Shown: positions 1 through 11,899 of the stretch, piece after piece
Numbering within the stretch: the stretch's first letter is position 1
Layout of the letters: every line of letters starts with the position of its first letter
DNA from: Fasciola hepatica
Lineage: Eukaryota > Platyhelminthes > Trematoda > Plagiorchiida > Fasciolidae
Direction: 5' to 3'
DNA: 64,000 bases
Assembly: GCA_948099385.1 (NCBI GenBank)
Contig: CANUEZ040000020.1
Location: 4,806,501-4,870,500 of the forward strand
Translations under genes and position numbers: made by a program
Notes under the pieces: model-generated
What the model saw: only the letters and a program-made list of their open reading frames with translations
Told to the model about the DNA's origin: nothing
Database searches by the model: none

Positions 1-1000
1 GACCAATGCGGACACGTTGCAAAGTTGCTGTCGCTAACGTTCGCACATGCATGATATATGCTCTTGTCTGTGCTACGATGACAGAAACATTGCTACAAGG
101 ATTGATTACCACAGTGGGGTTTGTTTGCACGTTGGCCATGGCAACAAATGCTATTGTATTTCGGTCTATTCCATCGTGGAAAAGATTTCCCTAATAGACT
201 GTTCAAAACATACTACTGTAGTATTGTGATAATGGTCAGCAAAACTAGCGTTTTTGGCAAATGGGTGGTTCACAAGAGGTTAAATTCAGTTAACCATAGC
301 TCAAGTGAGTGTAAAAGGTTTACTGGCGTCAACACATTAATATGCGAATACCGTCAAATAAAGTTATTGAACTGAAAAGAATGATAAAGTTCATATTATT
401 TCTATGATCTCATTTCAACAGTTAATTATATTATTTCCATTGTATTTCAGGAACTGTCCAATGCTCCTCAATAAGATGACAAAGGATGAGAAATCATTGT
501 CACAATTCATTGTACACACTAAACGTCGCTTTACATAATATAACGCTCTTTTTATGAATTCAGGCTTACTTCAGCAACGGGGATATAGATTTCAACCGTG
601 AAATCTAGTTGGACCAGTCGAGTGACGCGTAAAATCCCGAATCGTCGGCGACAGAGAACTAAATTGTCTGATGATACGGTACTAATAAATGAATCACGAT
701 AATACGCAAAATATACAAACCTCGAATTGTGAGGTGTCCCGGTGTAATTGTATACACTGTCAAGGCACGACCGATGTGATTGTGCTTCCTTTGGTGAATA
801 ATTAACAAGAAAATCATTACACACCAAGAGGAGATGTAAGGCAGTGTTCGGCTGTGTACTGAACAGCGTCTGGCTATATCCAAAATGCCAGTCAACCCGG
901 CCACCCGTAGTCAATAAACGGGAGTAACTGACTCTCTGAGTCATGACTGTAGATCAGACCACCTCCTCGTAGTCCCACTGGATAGGTCTTGTCTCGGCTT
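1..1000. other. Unassigned DNA before the R2-like element
   Basis: I see no open frame with recognisable protein features, no tRNA-like fold and no repeat shared with the rest of the window. Short frames on both strands lack any family signature. The last ~60 bases may be the 5' untranslated part of the R2-like element that follows. Confidence 0.5.
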
Positions 1001-1034
1001 CGGCTGGGGCTTGGCTGAACCCAGTGTCTGGTCA

Positions 1035-1051
1035 CCCCCCCCCCCCCCCCC
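1035..1051. repeat. Poly(C) tract of 17
   Basis: A pure cytosine run at the 5' edge of the R2-like coding region. The same length of run recurs inside the element at 3048-3064. Confidence 0.9.
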
Positions 1052-3047
1052 GTGTGGGCCAATCACCCACTCGGGGACCTTCGGTGGTGACTACGGAAAC
1101 ACATACGAATTCAAACTTTCTTGACTCCCTGCTCTCTGGTGGGGAGTCCAATCACCGCCCTCCGGCTCCTCTCGAAGTCGGTTCTGGTCGTTCCTCTGGT
1201 GCGAACTCTGGCTCGATCGGTTATGACTTTCTCTGTGAATGTGGGCTTTTATTTGGTTCTCGAATCGGTCTTGGTTAACACCGTCGACGTGTGCATACCG
1301 CTCAGGTTGACGAGGAGCGAGTCGCCTCAGTCGCCTCGCCTACTCGTCGTGGAACTTGGTCCACACGGGATGATGAATCTTTGGTTCGTTTGGCCGATTC
1401 CATTTACCAACCTGGCATGCTCTGCAAAGATATCTGTGCAACTCTAACTGGCTTCTTCGATCGTAGATCGGCTGAGGCAACCAAGAAACGTCTCCAACAT
1501 CTACGCTGGTCTCCTCCGGCTTCGATGAACTTGGTCGAGGAATGCGAGACCTCTTCGTCAATGGATAATCAACATCCTCCGGATCTGGTCGATGAATCAA
1601 CCGATGATCAGACTCAACGTTTGGTCTCCGACATTACCTCTAGTTTGGCGAGTGGTCCTACTGGGGTTGGCCCTTGGGCTGACATCCTTGGGATCATAAC
1701 CAATTGGCGCGACAAAGTCTTGGATTTGCTATCAGCCCGTTCTCCCTTGGAGACTTCATTGGCGAAGACGTTTTCGCATACTTGGCACTCAACACCGATG
1801 CGCATGGTTTGATCTGTCCCTGCCTCGAAACGGGATATCCGTCGGCTTCAGTACGCACATGTCCTGAAACTTTATGCAACGCGACGTGAGGACTGTGCTC
1901 ATACGGTCCTTTCTGGTGACTGGAAGGAGGCTCATTCGCGCAGATCTGCTCCTCCCTCAGACCTCTTGGCCTACTGGAAGGGTATCTTCAGCCAACCGAG
2001 CTATCCTGACTCCCGACATGCACAGAGTCCATCTGCGATGCATTGGTCGGTACTGGACCCAATCCTGGCATGTGAAGTCTCCGAGGCCCTTCGTCAGATG
2101 GGTCCCACTGCTCCCGGTCTGGACCGTTTAACTGTGCGTGACCTGTTGCATATGGACCATGGCTGTACCGCTCAACTCCTCAACGCGTTGTTGGTCCTAG
2201 GGCGCCTACTCAACATCTCAGCATGGCCCGAACCACGTTGGTTCCCAAATGCAGCAACCCGACTGGTCCTGGCGACTATCGTCCAACTGCCGTGACTTCT
2301 ATCGTGTTACGGCTACTTCATAAAATCTTTGCTCGTCTATAGCGGAACCTACTGGCCCTCTATCCTTGACAAATGGCCTTTCTCCTGAGCGATGGCTGTT
2401 CCGAGGCTTCTACGGTGCTACGTACAATTTTCCGGTCGGTTCATCAAGACTGCATACCTATGGCCTCGATCTTCGTGGAAGTTTCCAAAGCGTTCGATCA
2501 TTCCAACTGCATCAATATTTGGCTTCCCAACTCCTATGGTCGATCATCGCCGGTCGCTCTACACTGGCTCTATGGTCCGACTTGGTGGTGAATCAATCGC
2601 TTGCTCACGTGGTGTACGGCAAGTTGACCCTTTGTCCCCTTTGCTGTTCATTTCGGTCATGGACGAGGTGCTTTCCAACTCTGAGCCCCTCTTGGTGTTA
2701 CTATTTGTGGTATACCTATTGACCATTTGGCCTATGCGGACGACTTGGTGCTATTTGCGGACAATGCTGATTGTGTCCTTGAGCACCTTGGGGCCCTCTC
2801 AACTTCGCTGGTTGCGGCTGGCATGTCCATCAATGGGGCTAAATTAATCGACTTTACGATGAGGAAAGACGGGAAGAACAACCGTATGATCCTCTGACCT
2901 ACCGCTTATGAAGTCAATGGGGTCCGTGTATAACCTTTGGGCGTTGATCAACAAGTCAAGTACTTGGGTCTTCAGTTTACCTGGAAAGGACTCGTACAAC
3001 CACGGTCGGCGGGCAAGCTTGAATCGATGTTGCTCAATATCACCAAG

Positions 3048-3064
3048 CCCCCCCCCCCCCCCCC
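3048..3064. repeat. Poly(C) tract of 17 inside the R2-like ORF
   Basis: The run lies between the RT thumb region and the zinc knuckle. It would encode polyproline and is flanked by a frame change. It is probably an expansion after the element died. Confidence 0.9.
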
Positions 3065-4404
3065 TCCCGCTGAAGCCGCGCCAACGCTTAGACATCCTGG
3101 CTCGATTCGCACTTCCAAAGCTCCATCATGAACTCGTTCTTGGTATGGCCCATCGGCGAACACTCAAGTCAATGGAAGTCATGGTGCGTGCGCGGGTCCG
3201 TGCTTGGCTTCGACTTCCCAAGGATAGTGTTGGGCTTCTTCTATGCCAAACGAGCTTCGGGAGGGTTGGGCCTGCCCAACCTATCTACCACAATACCCCT
3301 GGCCCAAAGGGCACGGTTGGAACGCTTGGCACGGTCATCCTTGGCGCCGGCACGTATGGCCACCTCGGCTTCTACGTTTCACCATTTGGTGCGACAGACT
3401 AACATACCGATTTGAGCGGGCTTATCCGTGGCAACTTCGAAAGATAACGTCGTCTCAGCTTGGTCTGCTGATCTTCTCAATTCGACTGATGGCCGAGGTC
3501 TCCGGAACTTCCCGACGGATCGTGCCAGTCTTCTCTGGTTAGGCCCTGGTGACTTGGTCCCTCCATGACTGTTCCTGTGAGCTACTTGGCTACGAGACTG
3601 GCTGCTCTCCACCAAAGTACGTCGAGCCCGAGGATACGTGGTCTCGGGCCGAGGAACTCAAATGTCGGGGCGGATGCGGTGCCGTCGAGTCTGCCGATCA
3701 CATTCTCCAATGCTGCGCTGCGACCCACCAAGTGCAGTGCGAACGACAACAAAGTGGTCCGTTGGTTGGTTTCTACTCTTTCGAGGAGGGGCCTTCGTGT
3801 CCTGGTCGAGCCCATTATCCCTCTGGCGCAACCGTTTTGCAAACCGGACCTAACTGTGTGCAATGGCGCCCTCGTATATGTCCTTGATGTATGCGTGGTA
3901 TCCGGTCGATCTGCTGAATCTGCTTGGAGAACCAAAGTTGAAAAACACTCTGCTACCTTGGTCGAGGATTCCATCAAGCGTACGTTGGGCCAACCTACGG
4001 TTACGTTCAAACACTACCGGGTCATTATCTCCAACCACGGTCTCCTTCTCAAACGCTGGGGTTCTGGCTTACGTCACCTTGATCTTTGTCCTTCTGACTT
4101 GGCTCGCGCTTGTCAACTTGTTGTCAAAGGTTCGCTGAAGACCTATGACGTCTAAATGAACGGTCCTAAGAATGGCCGGACTCACCAGTTGAACAATGGA
4201 TCGACTTCACAAATGACGTTCTATACTTAAACCTGCCAGGAGGTACAGAGCCAGTTCGAGGAGACTTGGGACGCGCATACAATTCTCTCCAATCAGATGT
4301 TGCGTGCTCTTACAAGACAGACTTGCTTGATTCCCCGCATCTTTCTTATTTGAATTCAGAACACGTTTTCAGAGACAAACAATTGTTTTCAATGATTCAT
4401 TCTC

Positions 4405-4907
4405 GTCTTTACAAATCATATAGGAAATGGTTGTGCTGAAATGGTCAAGGGTCATTCGGATTGGACGGTGTTTGTGGGGGAGACGGGTTGGGGTTAGATC
4501 GACGTGTCGATCTGCACGACTAGGTCGTGACGGTCACATGGTTCGGAGCTGAGTGACTGGGGTGGGGGTGGTCCACTTGCGGCCAGGGTAATTGGAGGGC
4601 TTGGACGAACTTCTTCTGTGTACACAGAGCAGGTGCGAAAAGACGGATGCTAATCGCCTCTGCGGTGGTCAGTGTGTGTATGCGGATGTTTTTGTGGGGA
4701 TTGGGGGGCACTCGATAGACGATTTTAAATGCGGAATCCGTGCTTATTTTGTGACCTGAGTCTACCAGATGTCCGAGAATGGCACTCCCTATGGTTCCTG
4801 TTCCTCCAACCCCCCAACATCCAACCCGTCTCCCCCACAAACAACGTCCAATCCGAATGACCCTTGACCATTTCAGCACAACCATCTCCTATATGATTTG
4901 TAAAGAC
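4405..4907. mobile_element. MITE-like element with 87-bp terminal inverted repeats
   Basis: The outer 87 bases (4405-4491) are repeated in reverse complement at 4821-4907 with only a few mismatches, for example A/G near 4432 and G/T near 4470. The 503-bp unit has no credible coding sequence, as expected for a non-autonomous DNA transposon or foldback element. I could not identify a clear target-site duplication, so the superfamily is unknown. Transcribed, the unit would fold into a hairpin of about 87 bp with a 329-nt loop. Confidence 0.8.
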
Positions 4908-5210
4908 TTATTTGAATTGTTTTCTGACCCCCCATTGCCGTATATTCTGATTGGACAATAAATGGTATCTTAGCCCGTGATGCAGGTGCAGGGCAGAAGT
5001 GGCAGTGGAGCACGGCTCAAGAAGAGAAACAGTCAGACAAAAGAAGTCGGGGTGCACAAAACGAACGGTACCGGGACGACATTCGTGGGCCGATAAGCAG
5101 GCTGCTTGTCTGTGCGTGAGTGTATGCGTGTGTAGCAAGTGGCTCGAAAAGGGAACCAATCCGATGGGAGAATCAGAATATGCGCGGAATGCACTGGGTC
5201 AGAAGAAGGG

Positions 5211-5230
5211 GTTGTGTGTGTGTGTGTGTG
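5211..5230. repeat. (GT)n microsatellite
   Basis: A short GT dinucleotide run inside unassigned sequence. No function is implied. Confidence 0.85.
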
Positions 5231-5333
5231 CGTGTGGAGTCAACGCGTGTTCCACAAGTTAACCAGGTGAGACTGTGTTCCGGGTCAGGCCAAAGGCAGC
5301 GTGTGGTGCGTCAAAAGTGTGAATATCAACAGC

Positions 5334-5940
5334 ATTGAAATCCGACCAGTGAGGAAATAAACGTGAAATAGTCACACGGTCCTTACACTATGATAATAAG
5401 CAATACTGTAGGACTTGGGGTAAGGTGCAGAAAAATGTCAGATAAATAATGGCAAAGAGGGTCGCCTATAATCAGAACACGTGGTCCACAGGCACCATGG
5501 ACACGTCAGAAATAATCAGGGACAAGTCACATTCAATCTGGTTAGACGCCTAAACAGATTTAACACGGGAACTGATTCCGCTACATGATGTATGCGGAAT
5601 TCCGTTAAATGAATCAAGTAAATCACGTTAGAAGGCTGCAGTTCTTGTTCTCGGAATGCATACGACGAAGTTCTGCGATTGTCTTCACTACGAATATAAT
5701 GTCATGGGATATTGTAGCACGTGCTACTAAGAGCGAAGACTTGTCCTAGCCCGTTAGATAAAGCCATTCATTCTGTTATGACAGTCGTCCTTATTTTATT
5801 ATAGAATGACGAGGCCTAAATAAGGCTTTAAAGTAAAACGTGGTATTACACTGTAGATTTTCTGATTTATACCAACTGCGTCATTCCATTCTAGTTATTA
5901 TTCCCTGAGTGAGGAAATCCTATTTAGAAAAAGTAATTGA
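5334..5940. repeat. ~600-bp inverted repeat, left member
   Basis: This stretch reappears in reverse complement at 15771-16377 with few differences; paired coordinates sum to 21711. It carries no convincing ORF. The sharp outer edge (around TTGAAATCCGACCAG) and the 9.8-kb spacing fit either long terminal inverted repeats of one large DNA element or two copies of a dispersed element inserted head to head. Confidence 0.85.
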
Positions 5941-7976
5941 AATTATTTCTTCATAAACTACACAATAGAAGTAACAATAAGCTACATGTAACTGTCTTTC
6001 GTGAAACCACGAGTACAACGAAAAACCCTTTTTCAATAATCCTTACTATAGTACGTAACTGACTAAAACATCGTTAATGTCTAATATTAGACTGTATAAC
6101 AATGGCCGAGTACATATTCTACACACATGTTTCGTAGCATGGGATAGGCTTCGTGGTTGCATAATATTTTCACCAATAACAGATCACGTATCCAGTATTC
6201 AGGTTGCTATTGTATCGCCCGTTATTTATAGCTAATATCATTATTAGCACATGTCCCGAACTCGTATATAAAATTCTCCGAACCGCACACAACGGTTTAC
6301 TTTATTTTATTGTAGGTTAACGACTGTGTAAAAATCGTATCTAACCGGGCAATCGTACCTAATGAAGTAACCTGGACCCGGACTACGCGCATTGGAAGAA
6401 CGACAAGACCAGAACAGAACAGCAAGTATGTATTATGTTACATTTGGTTGGTGCTCACTCGTTTATATACAAAAATAGACATGTATTCATTGGCAGATAA
6501 CGTCCTGATTAACCACAAGGCGACTTCCCTGTATCTGAACTATCTAACATTTACGGTCCGGCTTTACCCTATCGGCTGGATACTGGAAATGAAGCTATAG
6601 CGCACTGGACCGTGTGTGGAGACAATCGAATCGCTACAGAATGTTACACATTGTTACACAGTACAACATGTGACTACCCTGTAAATTTTTTATTTATACC
6701 AACTGAGACATCAACTTTACTAGTTACTTGTAGCACAAGTTGTGTGATTTACTAAGTGAGGAAATACTGTAGATAAAATTAATTAGAGTAACACCGTGTT
6801 TCGGGGTTCCTGTGAGGCCTACGTGACTTGTCAGCGCTAGCATATGCTCGAGCGCTTAAAACACCTTACTCTATGAGAAGAAATGCTCGGAAGCTATAGA
6901 CATTGCTGCAGGTATGTTTTAGAACCTCTTCCACACTACTGCGGTCAGCTATTCTCATATTCTGAACGGGCAACTATCAATGACTTGAACAAATACTGGT
7001 CCCACTCACCTGTTTTCCTTTGTTTTATATGATCATTCTCAACGTAGTATATTTCGCTGGTTAATGAAGTGCCGAAAACAAACTTGTTTGCCACAAGAAC
7101 TTATAATGCCCTCGCCAGGTATACTGTATCTATATACTAACAATTAGTTGGTAAGTGCCATCTTCGTACACTATAAAATAACAGGAATAATTACTATATA
7201 GCCAGCGTTATCTCATTTTGCCGAACGATGGTCCCAAACAACGGTAATCTCCAATCGGAGTTCTTTCTAGCAGAGGCCGATTAATTTTTGTTAGGGACAA
7301 CTCCGTTTGATACGTCATGAAAGTTCTTAAGGACGAGGCAGTATGAAGAAGAGAGTCATTGGCGAAGTATTTTGGCTCATCGTTAAGTTCGAAGCGTCCT
7401 ACTTTTACTATTCGTTGATTGATCTCATTCGCCACCGAACGAGGCTGTCATTGGTTAGCAATGCTTCCCAAGGCTAAGCTGCACAAAATTCACATTTTAG
7501 TAAGCAAATAAGGCAACGCAAAAAGACGTATTAGTTAACAAAAGAGAAGTTTGTTGATTAGACTAATCATTAAAGGATGCGCCTCGTCTTAATGGCCTAC
7601 ATATTAGCTCGTTCCTAGCGGACTCCGTACAACCACAGTTACACTACTCTCACCCCACCCCCTAGGTCATGCGAATCTTTAGCTGTTGCGATTTGCCAAT
7701 TGGTTCCACTTCAAGTATCAGGCCTCATAAAACCCAGAATTCTAAAATGTTTTATTAATCATGAGACCTACATAAAGTGGGAATTGATAATTCTCGAAGG
7801 ACTAATACACTGCCCTAAACGGTTAAGCTTTATGAAGTACTTAATCCACGGCGAACTACTTATTCTACTGATGAACTGCGAAGTCTGCCGCTTCTACAGT
7901 CCCTTTAAGCTTTAAACTTTTCTCTCCTGGCTGTGAACAAAGCTCACTTTTTCGTAAACAAATAAAAAAGTTGATC
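5941..7976. other. AT-rich unassigned DNA with a degenerate copy of the inverted-repeat unit
   Basis: About 6660-6790 is a diverged direct copy of the inner ~110 bases of the left repeat member. Both read TTTATACCAACTG followed by a GTGAGGAAAT block. Nothing else here resembles a gene. The minus ORF at 7208-7435 has no recognisable motif. Confidence 0.55.
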
Positions 7977-7982
7977 GAACAT

Positions 7983-8170
7983 GGAGTCAGTGTCAGTTAC
8001 ACGCGTGCCTAGCCGCATGTGATTGGTAAAGTGGAGCTAAACAGAGCGTGGGGTAGACAGGCATCGAGCACGCGAATGCTAGGCCCATGGGACCGGAGAG
8101 AATCGCGTACGAACGCCAATGACACGGGAGTTGGCCGCGCAACACCGCTGAAAGACTACGAACGAACACA
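7983..8170 (-). repeat. Truncated LTR copy, inverted relative to the LTR at 10354
   Basis: On the minus strand this segment matches the first ~188 bases of the LTR at 10354-10683, starting at the same TGTGTTCG end. Coordinates sum to 18524 and only a few substitutions are seen. The 3' half of the LTR is missing. Confidence 0.8.
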
Positions 8171-8199
8171 ACATATATAGTAAAAAAGAAATCACGCAA

Positions 8200-9490
8200 A
8201 TATTTCGTATGACTGTTTCGTGTTCAACTCGGTTGTGCAACTAACCAGAGAGGAGAAATAAAAATAGGAGTTACCTCACTAATTGTCAATCCCACTGGAT
8301 AAAATACATTGACAATACCTTTAAATTAGTCAGACGGTCATATGAGTGTGTTTTATCCTAATAGTAAACGCATGGAGCTGCTAGTTACTGTTGGGAATAT
8401 GACACAATAGAATTTATCGGTGAACTGTAAAGATAGGAGATTTCGAAGTCCACCACCAAGGTAACCAGTTTTATTACAAGTATGTAAAAAAACTTCCTCT
8501 GGTTCGTTATATTTCCCCATGTTATAGCTCTTCCCGACACCAATACTAACTGCCAGCAGTTTTAGAGAAGACTCACACCACTTTCAAAATATCCGCTCGC
8601 TAATAACACGAACCCGGCCGCCCTCAGGTAAGTCTTCGCATTCATCATCCACCGCCCTCGCACTAGGTACCTATACTCGGGATACCTAAAGTACCGAAAA
8701 GACCGACCAAGATACCCCTTTACCAAGCCGAACCTATACTAGTTCATTCACCGGGGTGAGCGGGAGAGAAAACTCCACTGACATCATTGCCGTAAGCACC
8801 AGAAAACCCTACCCTCCGCGGCTTCTCGGGTTGGGGAGCCAGCTGCGACGGCTCTCCCCAGTGTGTCACCCTTCGAGGGCCAACCGCCACACTACTGCGT
8901 GTAACTGTGTATTCTCTCTCTTGCGTATTTCTATTTGACTCATTTTGAGACCCATGTTGTCAATTCACTTTAAACGCAAATAAAATGGTTTCCATCAAGT
9001 GTTTATTTTTTTCCTTTCCAAAAAAATCATTTATTTCGGAGTGCCCGTACGCGTTTCTTTTGTTGTCGTGTTTTCCGTCCGCAATGTGACCGGATGTCAT
9101 CCGCAGAAGATACCAACGGAGATCCGGGAACTTTGGAGCTGTGGTCCAAATCCACGAACGGCTTCAAAGTTACGAAGAACTGCAATGTTTATTTATTTTA
9201 CTGGCGTTATCACGTGTGACATACTCATTCTGTCGCCAGACTCTTAAATCGACGCCCTTCCTGTCGGCGGTCTTTTAGGAGGGGGCCTCTATAGTGTTCA
9301 GCAGAGCACATCCTGTCTATCACTTGTTTTGCTGTCCGTTTCGAGCACGCGGCAACCGTAAGCGCCACTTCCGACACAATTCCTCGGCACACGCCAGCAT
9401 GCGGTCTCTGTGCTTAGGCCCTGTGAGAATACACGCGGTTGGCACTCCACGGTCTTTTCTCGTTGACTTCCTAGACGAACGCGATTGTAG
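8200..9490. other. Unassigned DNA
   Basis: Short frames at 8756-8938, 8999-9247 and 9294-9497 have no family signature. They could be decayed parts of the ORF that follows, but I cannot show it. Confidence 0.4.
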
Positions 9491-9501
9491 ACGCTGAGGG
9501 A

Positions 9502-10140
9502 GTGTGTCGTCCCATACTTGTTGGTGTAGCTCATGATGGTGCTGTTACGAAACTCCTTTCCGGTAGATTCACACCTAATGGCTGGTTTTATACCGTGAAC
9601 GGTAATCAGTTAAGCGAGGCCAGGTTGCAGTTGGATATTGCTCAGTTAGAACTGCAGGAGGCTGGTGCGTATTTGAGAGCCCCTGATGCTAAAAGACAAG
9701 AGGCCAAATCCACGCGTTAAGCTTTAGAAAGAAACGTCTGTGTAAAGTCTGGGACTTATTCGGAGAAAATAGGGGTGAATAAGATACCCCACATAGGTTT
9801 AGATAATAGTCACGATTGCAACGCCGAGTATTGTTTTGTTCCCGTCGAGTCAAACAAATGCGTTTGTATCCTGCTAAAATCCGGTGGTAAGTATTTTGTA
9901 GCTGATGATCCCGTTCGTGGTCCACGATTGAAAAATAAGATCGTGAACTCATACTGTTCCGATGAGCACGCAATTGATGGAAAGCACGACTGTAGTAAAC
10001 GGCACACAAAGGATCTGATGATTGTCCAACGTGCTGATTCACGAAAGCTTAATCGTCCCGCTGTCAGTCATGTGGAGAGTTCTGCAGCGGTAAACCGTAA
10101 TGCGCAGAAAGCTTGGTCAATTTCTTCTCCGAATAACTAA
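9502..10140 (+). pseudogene. Unrecognised ORF broken by one in-frame stop
   Basis: Two reading frames (9502-9720 and 9775-10140) are in the same phase and are separated only by the TAA at 9718-9720. Together they give about 210 codons. The product is hydrophilic. The second half has several cysteines and histidines (NSHDCNAEYC, SNKCVC, DGKHDC), but they do not form a motif I know. It lies 5' of an LTR and inside the 11-kb segment bounded by the ~600-bp inverted repeats, so a transposon-encoded protein is the likeliest origin. I assign no function. Confidence 0.35.
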
Positions 10141-10353
10141 CCATTTATTGTTGGGAAGAATCGTGAATATCATATTTCTTGATTGTTGGGAGACAGGCTT
10201 TCCAACGAGGCAACGGATATTTGTGGAGGCGTGTTGAAGCCTGATAAAGGCTCATTGAGAAGCCGTTGCATGCTTATCCTAGATTAGTTGGTAGTTTCTT
10301 TGAGGAAGTTATTTACTATGAAGTCGAACTTTGGAGAAAAAGAAAGGTTTTGC

Positions 10354-10683
10354 TGTGTTCGTTCGTAGTCTTTCAGCGGTGTTGCGCGGCCAACTCCCGT
10401 GTCATTGGCGTTCGTACGCGATTCTCTCCGGTCCCATGGGCCTAGCATTCGCGTGCTCGATGCCTGTCTACCCCACGCTCTGTTTAGCTCCACTTTACCA
10501 ATCACATGCGGTTAGGCACGCGTGTAACTGACACTGACTCCTTGTTCCCGTCACCTTGACACCACCATGCCTGCGCTTGCCAGTGGACGGTTTACTTGTT
10601 TGCTCGCTAGCCTGGTTGCGCACATGTTTACTGATGTGCAAATAAACGGATCTATTGCGTACCGTCTCTGAATTCTGAACACA
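10354..10683 (+). repeat. 330-bp LTR of an LTR retrotransposon
   Basis: The segment begins TG and ends CA (TGTGTTCG ... CTGAACACA). It has an AATAAA about 45 bases before its end and is followed after a few bases by TTGGTATCAAAT, which resembles a methionine-tRNA primer-binding site. An inverted truncated copy lies at 7983-8170. No matching 3' LTR occurs downstream, so this is a solo LTR or the 5' end of a destroyed element. Confidence 0.7.
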
Positions 10684-10689
10684 AGAAGT

Positions 10690-10701
10690 TGGTATCAAAT
10701 A
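10690..10701 (+). other. Putative primer-binding site
   Basis: TGGTATCAAATA follows the LTR directly and is close to the TGGTATCAGAGC type used by many LTR elements. The match is partial. Confidence 0.45.
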
Positions 10702-11100
10702 TTTGTCACAGGATAGCATTGTCATTTTCGTTCTCATCATACATTGAGACCTAAAATGGCCGTCAAAGTTTGGAATACCTGTGTGAAATCTACGACCTAC
10801 GTGGAGACTTCGGTAAAGGAACTGTTGACTGAAATCATATAAAGAAATCTAAGGTTTGCCCTACAAGTGCTCGATTTCGGTTTTCGGAATGAATCCCTTG
10901 TGCTTTGTGGCGTTTCTGAGGCTGTGCATTGGGCGACTAACTATTTGAGGTTTGAATACAGGTCATCACATTTCTCTGTACCCGCTAATTGAGTTATCTG
11001 GATTTTTTCCGAAAGAAATAAATGGCAAATGCTCGTCAGCCATTTTCGACCCGTTATTTTCGGTGAGACCCTAGTTTCTTTGGCTCCCGAACTTTTCGTC

Positions 11101-11883
11101 GCCGGACATTTGGTCGAATGAACATTTGGTCGCCGGACATTTGTCGAATGGACATTTGGTCGCCGGACATTTGTCGAATGGACATTTGGTCGCCGGACAT
11201 TTGGATAATTGAATTACGCTATGTTCACTTAAGTCTGTCAAATGTCACACTGTCAGAAAGTAGCAGAAACCCATTTTCAAACCTTTTTTCATTGGTTTTC
11301 AACCTTGAAATGTAGTACTTCCGAGATGTCACCGTTTGCACAATGTTGCCATTGTCGCGCAAACCAATCTCAGTCTCTCAAAAGTAGCACCCGATTGGCT
11401 AAGACAAGGCCGGTGATGAATCCTGTTGTGCCCGCTACATGCAATCGTTAAGGTGAGTCATTTTGTTCACACACTGAGGTAGTCAAGTGGATCAAGTGTC
11501 TATCACCTCAAAAAGGACAAAGGCTTGGATACCAGATTCACCAGGCGCTGCCGTGGTAGACCGCACTACCATTTCAGCTGACCTTAGTTTCAAGCCTTCG
11601 GCTTTAGGAATTCTGGTGTGTAGTTGGTGTGAAGTCATAACGGTCAAAGGAATTCGACAGTGATGCACTTGCATAACAGCATAGCGCAAGCCTTTTCGTT
11701 CACCGATTCGTGATCAATGCACGCCTTTATAATTCTGGATTACCAGGTGTTAACCATAACTCCCGAGAATGGCCAAGGGGACGGGCTACGCCTAATCCAC
11801 TTTTTGAGGGTGACATTTGACGTAATTCAATCATCCAAATGTTTGGCTACCAAATGTTCATTCCACCAAATGTCCGGACACGA
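11101..11883. mobile_element. MITE-like element with ACATTTGGTCGCCGG-type termini
   Basis: The left end (11101-11225) and the reverse complement of the right end (about 11800-11883) share the order CCGGACATTTGG, GAATGAACATTTGG, then a block reading ATTGAATTACG. That makes them terminal inverted repeats. The left end is longer because its core has been amplified (see 11120-11209). The interior has no credible ORF. I could not fix a target-site duplication. Confidence 0.7.
11120..11209 (+). repeat. 30-bp tandem repeat, three units
   Basis: The unit GACATTTGGTCGCCGG + ACATTTGTCGAAT recurs at exactly 30-base spacing at 11120, 11150 and 11180, with partial units on both sides. The unit itself contains two half-copies of an ACATTTG motif. 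It lies inside the left terminus of the MITE. Confidence 0.9.
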
Positions 11884-11899
11884 TTTTGTTTCACTAAAG

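Larger units (their letters stand above)
1024..4155 (+). mobile_element. Decayed R2-clade non-LTR retrotransposon (RLE type)
   Basis: All domains of an R2-type ORF can be followed in order on the plus strand, across several frames. First comes a C2H2 finger (CECGLLFGSRIGL, then HRRRVH) interrupted by an in-frame TAA at 1276-1278. A Myb-like segment follows (RRGTWSTRDDESLVRLAD, about 1339-1510). The reverse transcriptase lies at about 2370-2850, with a GVRQ-DPLSP motif at about 2612 and the catalytic YADD at about 2730 (LAYADDLVLFADN). In RT motif A the first aspartate is replaced (VEVSKAFD), and GVRQG reads GVRQV. The C-terminal part has the R2-type zinc knuckle (CRGGCG...HILQCC, about 3665-3720) and a restriction-like endonuclease core (KPDLTV...DVCVV, about 3845-3900), ending in TAA at 4153-4155. 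Frameshifts, stops and lost catalytic residues make it inactive. R2 elements normally insert in 28S rDNA; none is visible here. Confidence 0.85.
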
